A stretch of DNA of 64,000 nucleotides from Cryoendolithus antarcticus (lineage: Eukaryota; Ascomycota; Dothideomycetes; Cladosporiales; Cladosporiaceae). The notes beneath the pieces are model-generated. The model was not told where the DNA came from, made no database searches, and was given only the letters and a program-made list of their open reading frames with translations. The stretch lies in NCBI GenBank assembly GCA_002077065.1, contig NAJO01000031.1, positions 310,001 through 374,000 on the forward strand, in the 5' to 3' direction. Below are positions 45,136 through 54,265 of the stretch, piece by piece (the stretch's first letter is position 1; each line of letters begins with the position of its first letter). Made by a program: the position numbers and the translations under genes.

Positions 45136-46065
45136 TTAAGTGAACGACAAGCAGATAGATTGACGAGAGACTTCGAAGTTTGAACAGTGTGAGAAGATAA
45201 CATACCCTATCTCCACAACGTCGTCGATGTGGTTGCACATCGCCACAAACAAGTCAAAGAACAACTGCGTGTCACCTTGCTCCATCTCCATCTGCATAGT
45301 ACCGCTGCGCTTGAACGTCTTGCGACTGCGGATGATGAGAGCAAGGTAATGTGCGCGCAGGCGAGAGTCACTAGCCGGCGTGTTCGCATAAGCATAACGC
45401 GCACTACGCAGGATCGTCGCCACGTCAATGCCAGTCTGCAGGCCCTGCTTGCGAAGAGCAAGGCGCTGCAAGTCGGCCAAGCCGAGACGAAGAGCCGTGC
45501 AGTAGATGACTGTGTCTCGGAGGAGGAAGTCGCCTACGCCTGGGTGGTAGAGGGTGGCGGAATCGTTGAAGCCCGTGAATTTGGCGGCTCCGGTATCCGT
45601 GAGGGGAGAGGTGCTGGCTGCCAGATTGCCTGCAGCGGCTGAGTCGTCCTCAAGCGACCATGTATTGCGCTTCTTGTCGAGCAAGAGGCGTGGATAGTAG
45701 TCGCCCTTGTAGAGATACTCGAGCACGGCGCTGAAAACCTCGGGAAGCTCGTCGGGCAGCTGAACCCGTCGTTGACCGGGTGAAGCGAAGAATTGCTCCC
45801 TGCAAGCCGAGGCAAGCCACGGCGAGCGAGAGAGCACATCTTCGTGCGCCGCGAACAAACGTTGATCCTTGCCAACAGCGATCGTGACGATAGCGCTATT
45901 GAGCTTAGGCGACGCGCCTCCAATAGAAGGCGATGTCTCGGGTGTCTGGTTGTTCAGAGCGTCGCGCAGGCGCTGCTTAGTGGCATCGTCGCGGAAGGAA
46001 CGCTTCGAAATCTTCTTCGCCTTGCCCGCCCTGTCCTTTGACGCTGCAAAGGACCGTTTGAACAT
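45136..46065 (-). CDS. BTB/POZ-domain protein
   Basis: The open frame runs back to a TTG at 46188, but the first ATG is 46065 (MFKRSFAASKDRAGKAKK), giving 309 residues. A BTB domain is visible from about residue 56: NSAIVTIAVGKDQRLFAAHE, then a hydrophobic VLSRSPWLASACR, a basic/polar strand, and LPEVFSAVLEYLYKGDYYP. After a Ser/Ala linker the rest is helical (TVIYCTALRLGLADLQRLAL), as in many fungal BTB proteins. Such proteins often act as Cullin-3 adaptors or transcription cofactors, but function here is unknown. The C-terminus is uncertain. GTATGT near 45206 is a good donor site that could splice to CAG near 45080, replacing the last ~20 residues. Confidence 0.75.
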   Translation of the reverse strand: MFKRSFAASKDRAGKAKKISKRSFRDDATKQRLRDALNNQTPETSPSIGGASPKLNSAIVTIAVGKDQRLFAAHEDVLSRSPWLASACREQFFASPGQRRVQLPDELPEVFSAVLEYLYKGDYYPRLLLDKKRNTWSLEDDSAAAGNLAASTSPLTDTGAAKFTGFNDSATLYHPGVGDFLLRDTVIYCTALRLGLADLQRLALRKQGLQTGIDVATILRSARYAYANTPASDSRLRAHYLALIIRSRKTFKRSGTMQMEMEQGDTQLFFDLFVAMCNHIDDVVEIGYVIFSHCSNFEVSRQSICLSFT

Positions 46066-46893
46066 CTTGAAGTCAAGTATGTTGGCGTGATTCTTCGGGG
46101 GATGCGGTTTCCAAGCGAGCGATGGCGGGTGTGGTGGAAATGAGCGTGGAGGTGGTGGTGGTGGTGGGTCGATCGACGCGCGTGGCAAGAAAGTCCAGGG
46201 TGGACTTTGATGGTTGACTGCCGCGGTGACGAGAGAAGAAGAGCACGCGAGGGACGGCGAGTGTTTGTGTATATATGACCTGGCGCACGGTCCACCTCAG
46301 CCTTGTAATTGTGTAGCGGCCTCACATAAAGCAGGCTGTTACGATTTGGCCCCTGTCAACAGCGAATGCATGGTCTACGTGGGGTTTGGCACGACTGAGA
46401 AGGAAATCACCGAGTGTTCAAAAGGCGTTTGGCTACAGATACAGTTCTATCTTACTTCGTTTCTCGTATCGCGTGTTACACTCGTCATCACGTGCCCAAT
46501 GGCTTCCCGTCGCGGCAGAGGCAACAATGACGCCCAACCGCTGCCAAGATCGTGAGTCAGCTTGGGCCTTGGGTGCTTGGTCGGCTTCTGGCCCTGGTTG
46601 AATACGGTTGGACGGTTCTGTTATCAAGTGCTGACTGACCCCCGCAACTACCGGCTTCGGCGCAGATCACGTGATGCGTAGCAATCGCAGAAATCGAGGC
46701 ATCTTTCTGGTGTGATGTATGGCCTGCGTCAGTGCACGGGACCGTCAAGCAGGACCAGATCAGCTGCGCTGACTGATACTCCCTGGGAGATCCTGGGTCC
46801 AGGGCCATAATATCTGACACAGCCTTGAGAGCTTCGTGGCCAGTTTAGTACTTGGCGTGATGAGCATTCGGGTGCACCTTAGCCTTGATTCGT
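46066..46893. other. Intergenic region upstream of the BTB gene and downstream of RTF2
   Basis: About 830 bp. A TATATAT patch near 46269 lies about 200 bp upstream of the BTB ATG and could be its TATA element. The rest is featureless. Confidence 0.35.
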
Positions 46894-47793
46894 TCATCTT
46901 TTGCCTCCAGCGGCGGGCACACTATTACCCCTCGTCATGAAGTCTGCACTCTTGCCGTGATGAGCCTCTGCGTCACGATTAGAAAAGAGACTGGCTACAT
47001 TCTTGTTGTCCAGTCGGCGCTTCTTGGCAACCTCTTGCTCTCGCATAACTTTGGCGGTCAGGGTTGCTGTAGCTGCATTATTGATGCGCGAGTGCTCGAC
47101 GGGCTTGGGTTGCGCAGTCTCGTTGGCCGCCTTGATAGCTTCGTCGGGAGCGCCTGATTCGCTGATCGTAGCCTGACTTGGCGTTTCCGGCGACGCCTCG
47201 CGCTTCTTCCTCTTCTTTGACTTCTCCCCGCCTGACGCTTTCTTTATCGAGTGCGTCAGGCCCTTCTCCTTGAGCGCTTGCCGCCTCGATGCCAGTCTTG
47301 TAATGTCCGCCTCTGCGGTAGACAGGATCGGGATCACATCCTCCGCCGCATACGCCTCATCGCAAGTCACACACCTCTCTCCCGCAACCTCCTTGATCGC
47401 CACTCCAGAGAATGCATGCCCGCAAGGGACAACATAGGCCGCCTTGGTTCCAGGTCCAAGCTTAGCTCCAGTGACAGGACACTTCCAACCCCCCTCCCCA
47501 TCCTCCTCGAACTTCACCTCCACTACATCTCGCAGCGAAGTGACTACACCATTTGTCCCCTTCTCCGCTTGCCCACCGACCAGTAGCTCCAGTATCGTGT
47601 CCTTATTATAGAGCCGTCCAGTGGCATCTGCGACCACAGGCGCTGCAAGTCGCTTCCGGGTTATCGGATCATATGTCCAAGCCCAGAGCTGCTGCTCTTG
47701 CTGAGTCTCCTTCAGCTGTGCGGTCGTCGGGTTCTTGGCAGCTTCCTTGACGAGCTCGCGGCGCGTAGGAATAGATCCACCGTCATTTCCCAT
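46894..47793 (-). CDS. rtf2: Replication termination factor 2 (Rtf2)
   Basis: A single exon of 299 residues starting at ATG 47793. The N-terminus MGNDGGSIPTRRELVKEAAK is the hallmark of the Rtf2 family. It is followed by the first RING-like half (LWAWTYDPITRKRLAAPVVA, LYNKDTILELL) and a second C2HC2-type half with WKCPVTGAKLG, VVPCGHAFSGVAIKE and ERCVTCDEAY. The C-terminal third is basic and disordered (KKASGGEKSKKRKKR), which fits nuclear localisation. In fission yeast Rtf2 stabilises stalled replication forks at the RTS1 barrier; related proteins affect splicing and RNase H2. It is divergent from the pantothenate kinase gene. Confidence 0.93.
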   Translation of the reverse strand: MGNDGGSIPTRRELVKEAAKNPTTAQLKETQQEQQLWAWTYDPITRKRLAAPVVADATGRLYNKDTILELLVGGQAEKGTNGVVTSLRDVVEVKFEEDGEGGWKCPVTGAKLGPGTKAAYVVPCGHAFSGVAIKEVAGERCVTCDEAYAAEDVIPILSTAEADITRLASRRQALKEKGLTHSIKKASGGEKSKKRKKREASPETPSQATISESGAPDEAIKAANETAQPKPVEHSRINNAATATLTAKVMREQEVAKKRRLDNKNVASLFSNRDAEAHHGKSADFMTRGNSVPAAGGKR

Positions 47794-48211
47794 CCCGCCG
47801 GTGAAGAGATGTGTAAAATCACTGAGATTATGGCGGGGATAAGTTTTGGCTGATGGTCAAGGTGTTGCGTGATGACAGGTGCAGGGTCCACAGTGACTGC
47901 CGTTCGACCTCGGTGGATTTCCTCACATCAGCTTCACATATATCCGAGCTTCATTTCAACGAGCTGCTTATTTTGCATGGCTGATACCTCGCATTGCTTG
48001 AATCTGGGGTAACAGTGCACGCATGTCGCCCGCTATCTAGTTTCCAAGACATCCGGTCTTGCTCGCGTGGTCAATATCGAGTCGGCCTACCGGATTGGGG
48101 AAATGCTCGTGCTTTGGTAATATGGTCTGATGTTGAAAAAAGGTGATCAACCCAGGTGTGAAGGGGCTCGAGTATAGATCTGCAGGCTCGTGCTCACCGA
48201 ACTCATCGACC
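47794..48211. promoter_or_regulatory. Divergent promoter between rtf2 and pantothenate kinase
   Basis: A 418 bp gap between start codons facing apart. The pantothenate kinase frame is open upstream to 48143, but with no ATG before 48212, so the upstream part is treated as leader. Confidence 0.45.
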
Positions 48212-49657
48212 ATGGATGCGACAATCGACCGCCCGGAGCGACCCGGCAAACGACGACGAGTATCGAGCTCAGTGGTCGATATGCAATCAGCCATAGCGCA
48301 ACCAGGATCAATCAAGATCAACGTTACGGGAGCCTACATCATCGATCACGACTACGACGGAGACGGATCAAGTAGTGGTAGCAGTCCAAGCCACGACGCG
48401 GACGACCATGAGCAGACTCACCAGCACCACAAGCGTGACATTCGACTCCCAAATCACACTTCAGTCGTTAGTCATGTGGCTGCAGACATTGGCGGATCAC
48501 TGGCCAAGGTGGTCTACTTCTCGCGGGAGAATGGTGATGCTGCTTCTGGAGGTCGATTGCACTTTCTGTCGTTCGAGACGGAGAAGATCGACGACTGCAT
48601 CGAGTATCTGCGATGGCTGCAGTCGAAACACAAAGCCACGAACGATCTCAACGGGACCAATGGGATCAACGGAACTCTGAAGCCTGAGCCCAAGCTTTCG
48701 GTCTTTGCCACTGGTGGCGGCGCCTACAAGTTTTACGACTTGATCAAATCCCGACTTGGCGTTGATTTGAGCCGGGAAGACGAGATGGAGTGTCTGATCC
48801 GCGGTCTCGACTTCTTCATCACTGAGATACCGGATGAAGTGTTCACGTATCACGATGAAGACCAGGAAAACGTGATGCACTACCAGCCCGCACGATCGGA
48901 TGTGTACCCTTACCTGCTCGTCAACATCGGAAGTGGCGTGAGTATGGTCAAGGTGGAGGGCCCATCAAAGTATCAGCGGATTGGCGGAACCTCACTCGGT
49001 GGCGGGACCTTATGGGGGATCCTTTCACTTTTGACAGGAGTGACATCGTTCGATAATATGCTTGCCTTGGCCGATAAAGGCGACAATAGTGCTGTCGACT
49101 TACTGGTCGGCGACATTTATGGCGAGGGAACAGGCTACGAAAAGATTGGCCTTAGCGAACGCACCATCGCTAGTAGTTTCGGCAAGGTGCTGAAGCGGAA
49201 GCGAGAAGCTGAGCGCACGGCTGAGGACGGAGGGACCTGGGTGAATAAGGGTGGCTATGGCAAGAAGCCACCGGTGCCCGAGACAAATGGATCGATTAAC
49301 GGCGATACCGCTATGCCGGCCGCGACGATCACAGGCGACAGCGGGCGCATGTTCAAGCCCGAAGATATATCACGGAGTCTGCTTTACGCAATCAGTAACA
49401 ACATCGGCCAGATCGCCTACTTGCAATCGGAGAAGCACAACTTACAGCGCATATACTTCGGCGGCTCATTCATTCGCGGACATCAGCAGACCATACATAC
49501 CCTGTCGTACGCTATCAAGTTCTGGAGTAAGGGAAGTAAGCAAGCGTTCTTCTTGAGGCACGAGGGCTACTTGGGTGCCGTTGGGGCGTTCTTGCGAAGG
49601 AGACCAGAGGGGTGGGGAAGGCGGGGAAGTGTGGTCGAAGAGGAGGTGATCAAGTGA
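48212..49657 (+). CDS. Pantothenate kinase (eukaryotic type II)
   Basis: A single exon of 481 residues from ATG 48212 (MDATIDRPERPGKRRR). The first ~90 residues are variable. The ASKHA fold starts with the phosphate-1 motif AADIGGSLAKVVYFSRE. It contains FATGGGAYKF, then YLLVNIGSGVSMVKV and RIGGTSLGGGTLWGILSLLT (nucleotide and substrate binding), and the closing IYFGGSFIRG and RHEGYLGAVGAFL motifs. The Asp of ADIGG and the Glu in SREDEMECLIRGL are conserved as expected. It catalyses ATP-dependent phosphorylation of pantothenate, the first and regulated step of coenzyme A synthesis. A Ser/Asp-rich insert lies at about residue 50-70, and another low-complexity insert at about 365-400. Confidence 0.94.
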   Translation: MDATIDRPERPGKRRRVSSSVVDMQSAIAQPGSIKINVTGAYIIDHDYDGDGSSSGSSPSHDADDHEQTHQHHKRDIRLPNHTSVVSHVAADIGGSLAKVVYFSRENGDAASGGRLHFLSFETEKIDDCIEYLRWLQSKHKATNDLNGTNGINGTLKPEPKLSVFATGGGAYKFYDLIKSRLGVDLSREDEMECLIRGLDFFITEIPDEVFTYHDEDQENVMHYQPARSDVYPYLLVNIGSGVSMVKVEGPSKYQRIGGTSLGGGTLWGILSLLTGVTSFDNMLALADKGDNSAVDLLVGDIYGEGTGYEKIGLSERTIASSFGKVLKRKREAERTAEDGGTWVNKGGYGKKPPVPETNGSINGDTAMPAATITGDSGRMFKPEDISRSLLYAISNNIGQIAYLQSEKHNLQRIYFGGSFIRGHQQTIHTLSYAIKFWSKGSKQAFFLRHEGYLGAVGAFLRRRPEGWGRRGSVVEEEVIK

Positions 49658-50131
49658 ACAGACTGGGAGCAGCCGACTCGCCGTATTTATCACATCTCGT
49701 GCATTCGGATCTCTCGAGAGCCGGATGCCATCAACATCACCAATGTAATTGGGTACCGACACTCTGACGCTAGCATTGGGCGCAGGGCTCGGACCTCGTG
49801 CAGAGCCGGCCTTCCGTCGAGCTTTGCTTGTTCAACATGAACTTGAACAAGGCCATTCGATGATCGCAGCTTCGCCGTAGTTCAGCATGTCAGCTAGAGG
49901 AACGACCATGATACGCTTGTGGGCTAGCGCGATGTCGAAATCACTGCGATGGGCATGTGGATCTAGCTTACAATAGCATTGAGTCCGCCCTTGCGAGCTA
50001 AGCAGCTACACCATGCGTCACTGTAACTCACCTAAGCAAGCATGGTATCAACAATTTGGCAACGTTGATCTCTCATCAGTCCATGTCAATTGACCGTACA
50101 CATTGAAAACGATAATATAGACCCCACTGTC
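49658..50131. other. Intergenic region between pantothenate kinase and the MBL-fold gene
   Basis: About 470 bp in a tandem arrangement. It should hold the promoter of the MBL-fold gene. Nothing else was recognised. Confidence 0.4.
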
Positions 50132-51256
50132 ATGGCGAACGAGTACCTTGCGGTCCCTCGAGAGGCACCGGACTTACAGATACCACAGTCTGAAGTTGCT
50201 GTCAAGGTATCGTGCATCGATAGCACGACTCGAGTGAAGCTTCCAATGGGCCCATTCCTTCAGCCAGGTTACACTGGAAAAGAATTTCTCACGGGTCCTG
50301 CTTTCTCGTTCCTCATCGAGCACCCTTCCGGGAAGATGATCCTCTTCGACCTCGCAGTTCGCCACGACTGGCAGCGCTTGCCCTCGTACCCTCAATGGCG
50401 GAAGCTAGGCTGGGGCATCTACGTCGAGAAAGACGTATCCACCATACTGTCAGACCATGGTGTCGCCGTTGACGATGGTGCAATTGACGCGATCATCTGG
50501 AGTCACCACCACTGGGACCACACTGGTGACCCGAGCCTTTTTCCCTCATCGACCGAGCTAGTCGTCGGTCCCGGCTTCAAGGTAGCTCACATGCCGCCTT
50601 CGAACCCAGGCTCGACGCTGATGCCAACAGACTACGAAGGCCGTGAAGTGCGTGAGATCGACTTCACCGCAAAGCTGTTCAAAATCGGCCGCTTCAATGC
50701 GTTCGACTACTTCGGCGATGGAAGCTTCTATCTTCTCGACACGCCAGGTCACACCATAGGCCACATCTGTGGATTTGCGCGGACGACAACTTCGCCACAG
50801 ACCTTCGTATTCATGGGCGGCGACGCATCACATCATGGTGGCGAGTTCAGACCGACGGAGTATCTACCTATACCGAAGGAGCTAAACCCATCGCCCTTCA
50901 AGCGTCGCGCGCCGATGTGTCCCGGGCATCTGTTGGAGGAGATTCATCCGCATAATATCTCAACGAAGCCGTTCTACTACGTGACTGAAAGCTTCGCGCA
51001 CGATAAGAAGGTTGCAGACTGGACGATCGACGGCCTTGGCGAGTTCGATTGCAATGATAAAGTACTATTGCTTACTGCGCACGACGATAGCATTGTCGAT
51101 CCAGCGCAAATCGACTTTTACCCGAACGCGCTGAACAACTGGTATGAGAAAGGCACAGCAAAAAAAGTGAAGTGGATGTTCCTCGAGGACTTCGAGGGTG
51201 CTGTAGACGCAAAGGAGAAGGGCGAGGCAGCATTCGTGTGGGCGAAGTGGCAGTAG
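50132..51256 (+). CDS. Metallo-beta-lactamase-fold hydrolase (lactonase-like)
   Basis: The frame is open from a TTG at 50090, but the first ATG is 50132 (MANEYLAVPREAP), giving 374 residues. The metal-binding motif SHHHWDHTGD is at 124-133 (H-x-H-x-D-H with zinc ligands His125, His127, Asp129, His130). Later ligands are plausible in YLLDTPGHTIGHICGF (His), FMGGDASHHGG (Asp) and LLTAHDD (His). The family covers lactonases, including acyl-homoserine lactonases, and hydrolases found in fungal secondary metabolism. The substrate cannot be read from sequence. There is no signal peptide. It has no cluster partners here. Confidence 0.86.
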   Translation: MANEYLAVPREAPDLQIPQSEVAVKVSCIDSTTRVKLPMGPFLQPGYTGKEFLTGPAFSFLIEHPSGKMILFDLAVRHDWQRLPSYPQWRKLGWGIYVEKDVSTILSDHGVAVDDGAIDAIIWSHHHWDHTGDPSLFPSSTELVVGPGFKVAHMPPSNPGSTLMPTDYEGREVREIDFTAKLFKIGRFNAFDYFGDGSFYLLDTPGHTIGHICGFARTTTSPQTFVFMGGDASHHGGEFRPTEYLPIPKELNPSPFKRRAPMCPGHLLEEIHPHNISTKPFYYVTESFAHDKKVADWTIDGLGEFDCNDKVLLLTAHDDSIVDPAQIDFYPNALNNWYEKGTAKKVKWMFLEDFEGAVDAKEKGEAAFVWAKWQ

Positions 51257-51530
51257 AGAGGGCGTGTGATCGTGTTCAAAGCGAACGCGAAAAATATTCA
51301 GACTTGATGCCCAGTGCACAGAACAGACTTCGAGATCACGAGCCACCGCGTCTTGGTCGCGATGGTCGACGATTCGATCGACGATGACGTCGACGTCGAT
51401 CAACATCGCGATGGCGTTGGGATGACTTATCGCGCGGTCCGGGGGAGTTCCTTTCCCGCCTTTTGATACTCTACGTATGCAGTGAATCGCAGGAACCGAC
51501 TCCTGCAGATTCGGGACTTCGCTAGGTAAT

Positions 51531-52966
51531 ATGCCGTCAAGATTTAAACGTGCACGCACTCGCCCGAGTGAGGACAGTGGTAGTGAGCCTGCTAGTAGAG
51601 CAACGCGCGGAAGTGATGGCAGTCATGCTGCCACTGAAGCACATGAGCATGATCGTGAGGACAGTGAAGTCTCGAGTAGTCACAGGAAGGGCAAGAAGGT
51701 AGGACGCTTCACCCAGTGCGAATATGAGATGCTTATAGAGCGTGTAGGCCACTCAAGAGCCAGATCCACCTGATGATTTGTACATTTGCATCGAGCCCAT
51801 GCCGTGGGGCAAAGACTCGGATGACGAGTGGGAAGACGAAGATGACCACGATGCCGACGACGATGAGAGTAGCGATTACAGCAACCAGGACGCTGAGCCT
51901 AGTGCAGCCGAAACAGCCGATACACCCCAGTCCAGCGATAGGGACTCGACCAAAAGTTCAACCAAGTCCAAAGTCAAGATGTTCAAGCAGCCCGCATCAG
52001 ATCACCCAGGATGGAAGTGGACCACCATGTGGCAGAGCTGGAAGATCTGCTGCGAATACATGGATCGTGCGGACTACTGCAATCCTGACTTGTACGGCAT
52101 GTACATCTACAATGACTAGTGGGCGTGGGGACTGAATGAGCTGATCAGAATCTGGTAATGATCTCGTTCAGATTCGCCTTGAATTACAATGCTAATGTAG
52201 GTAGATCGTCGACTTCAACAAAGAGTGGCGCAGGAAGCAGCCAAATCTGAAGATCATGTGGGCTATCATGGCCGGACTAATGCATTGGCTACGACTACAG
52301 CGGGATGATCGAATTTGTGCGTAAAGTGCCTCCCGCTAGTAAGCTTTGGCTGACCGTGACCAGACGATGACGATGGTGAAGGCACAACCAAGCGTGTCGA
52401 GCTTGTGGGTTATACGTTCCTGACTGTGTTGAACGAGATCGATCGCCGCGCAGAGCTGAAGCCGGACTCTGAGTTCCGTGACTTGACCCTAGTCATGGCC
52501 ATCTTCGTCGACTGGGCGAAGTACCAGGACAACGTTCTCGAGATGGAGGGAGATCCCGGGTAGTGGCAGACTGCTGTAGCGTACGCGAAGCAGAGGTCTA
52601 TCGACTTGAGTACTGCCCCGTTTCCGGGCGCCGCGAAGCTGATGGAGGGGCTTGAGGACGAAGACATTGGGCTGCTTAAAGGCGACGCCAAGGTCGATAG
52701 ATGGGAGTGGAAAGCCAAGGTATGTCAATCAAGTCCAGGATGGACGAACAAGGCACCTGCACTGACGCCTGCTGCAGTTCAAGGAGTTCGAATCGCATCA
52801 TGGGAAATGCTATGGTCGCGGCGACAAGCCTAAGCTCGGCGGCACCCAACACGACATTACCAAGATGTCGCGGAGCGAGCGGGCATCGTATGCGTTTGAT
52901 CACAAGGATCCGCTGGCGCATCTGCCGATGAAGGACATCGAGGCCGGTGGTCCGGTGCTAAGATGA
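51531..52966 (+). pseudogene. Damaged multi-exon gene of unknown family
   Basis: Coding-looking segments lie in order. ATG 51531 opens a Ser/Glu-rich start (MPSRFKRARTRPSEDSGSEP). After a one-base frame change near 51755 the frame reads EPDPPDDLYICIEPMPWG and an acidic run. It then reads CCEYMDRADYCNPDLYGMYI and hits TAG at 52117, with WAWGLNELIRI in the same frame beyond. A later segment (IVDFNKEWRRKQPNLKIMWA) joins through a clean 47 bp intron (52317-52363) to YDDDGEGTTKRVELVGYTFL. A second in-frame TAG is at 52561-52563. A clean 58 bp intron (52720-52777) leads to FKEFESHHGKCYGRG and a stop at 52964. Good introns with broken exons point to a recent pseudogene, or alternatively stop readthrough. 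I do not recognise the family. Confidence 0.55.
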
Positions 52967-53146
52967 GCCAGTCGCTGTCGTGCGGTCCTGATGCATGCCG
53001 GTCCAATGATTAGTCGGCGTCGTGTGCATATAGTCCCGTTCGTGTACGATAGTTCCCGAAATCGTCGCAGGGTCGTTCGTCCGTCCGTTGAACCATTGCA
53101 CAACCACATATGCGTGTGGTTTCGAGGCTGGCACATTCCGCTGCCT

Positions 53147-53839
53147 TCACTTCGGCGCAAAGAACACCTCCCGATAATACCTCGCCTCCGCAATGCTCTC
53201 CTCAATATCCTTCCTCGCCTCATGCGCACCCTCCTTCCGCGGACTCTGCTTCAGCACCTCCACACTCGCCCATCGCTTCGCAGCCTCCTTCATAGCACTC
53301 ACATCAAAGATTCTATGATGCAACCACCCCACCACAGGCTTCCAAGGCTCCTTTGCCAGGAACCTCTGGTCCGCGTGCACTGTATTCCCTGCCAGTAGAG
53401 ACCGTCGCCGGTCAGGGACGTGGGTTTGGATGTATGCTAGCAACTCTTTGGCGGCTTGCTCTGAAGTGACGGTGGAGTCTAGGCAGGCTTGGGTGAGGCC
53501 GGAGTCGCCGTGGTGGGAGGTACACCATTCGCCCATAGCATCTAGCTGGTCACGAGTGTGGTGTATGACTGCCTCGTAACCCTTGCCATCGAGGAGATTG
53601 AGCTCATAGTCCGTGATTATGCAGCAGAGAGACATGATGGTGTCTTTGTCGGTATCTAGACCGGTCATCTCGCAGTCAATCCAGACTAAGGGCTGGGTGG
53701 AGCGGGATTCGGGCATAGTGGTGATACGTAAGGGGATGTACGGTGGGACAGGTGGGGAGTTTGATGTATGATTGTACGTGCATGTAAGGTACGATCGAAT
53801 TGCCAAGCCATATCCTACACGGACTGCGCTCCACTCCAT
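53147..53839 (-). CDS. REX2: Oligoribonuclease (DEDDh 3'-5' exonuclease, Rex2-like)
   Basis: A single exon of 230 residues from ATG 53839. All DEDDh motifs are present: LVWIDCEMTGLD (Asp, Glu), the Exo II segment GNTVHADQRFLAKE, HHRIFDVSAMKE, and the last block in ARKDIEESIAEARYYREVF (Asp, preceded by His of GAHEARKD). It degrades 2-5 nucleotide RNA fragments to mononucleotides. The first ~41 residues before MPESRS lie outside the bacterial core. They contain Arg and hydrophobic residues without acids after Glu2, as in mitochondrial targeting peptides, which agrees with the mitochondrial role of yeast Rex2. The inner ATG (about 53716) could give a cytosolic form. Its 3' end lies close to the damaged gene. 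Confidence 0.93.
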   Translation of the reverse strand: MEWSAVRVGYGLAIRSYLTCTYNHTSNSPPVPPYIPLRITTMPESRSTQPLVWIDCEMTGLDTDKDTIMSLCCIITDYELNLLDGKGYEAVIHHTRDQLDAMGEWCTSHHGDSGLTQACLDSTVTSEQAAKELLAYIQTHVPDRRRSLLAGNTVHADQRFLAKEPWKPVVGWLHHRIFDVSAMKEAAKRWASVEVLKQSPRKEGAHEARKDIEESIAEARYYREVFFAPK

Positions 53840-54265
53840 GACCAGCAGAGCTCGAAAGTGTCCAACCTTGGAAAGTTCAGTTCATCTAAACACGAGCAGA
53901 GAGTCAGATGTCTCTTCAAAGACGACTGCATTACACGAACTTCATTGCATACGAAGACTCCCAGGTCTGAAACCAACGAATGTCCCAGCAACCCCAATGT
54001 GCACCCCCGCCTACCATCCATGATCATCCCACCAGAAATAGAAGCATCCCTTTCCGAGCCTCCGCTAGAAGCTACGCCCCTCAGCCCTCCTTTGAGCCCT
54101 CCTGCGTGCCTTCTCAGCAGCCTTCGCCGCCTTTCTAGCCGCTTTCGCCTCCTTCTTCTGCCTCTTCGCGTCGACCGCAGCCATCGCTCGACGCTCTGCC
54201 TCCGCCATCATCCGCTGGAAAGCGTCCTCCGCGGCATTCCACCTTCATCTCGCTTCAGCGGATTG
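53840..54265. other. Intergenic region between REX2 and the disordered-protein gene
   Basis: About 425 bp, containing the REX2 promoter and the 3' flank of the next gene. No gene was recognised. Confidence 0.4.
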
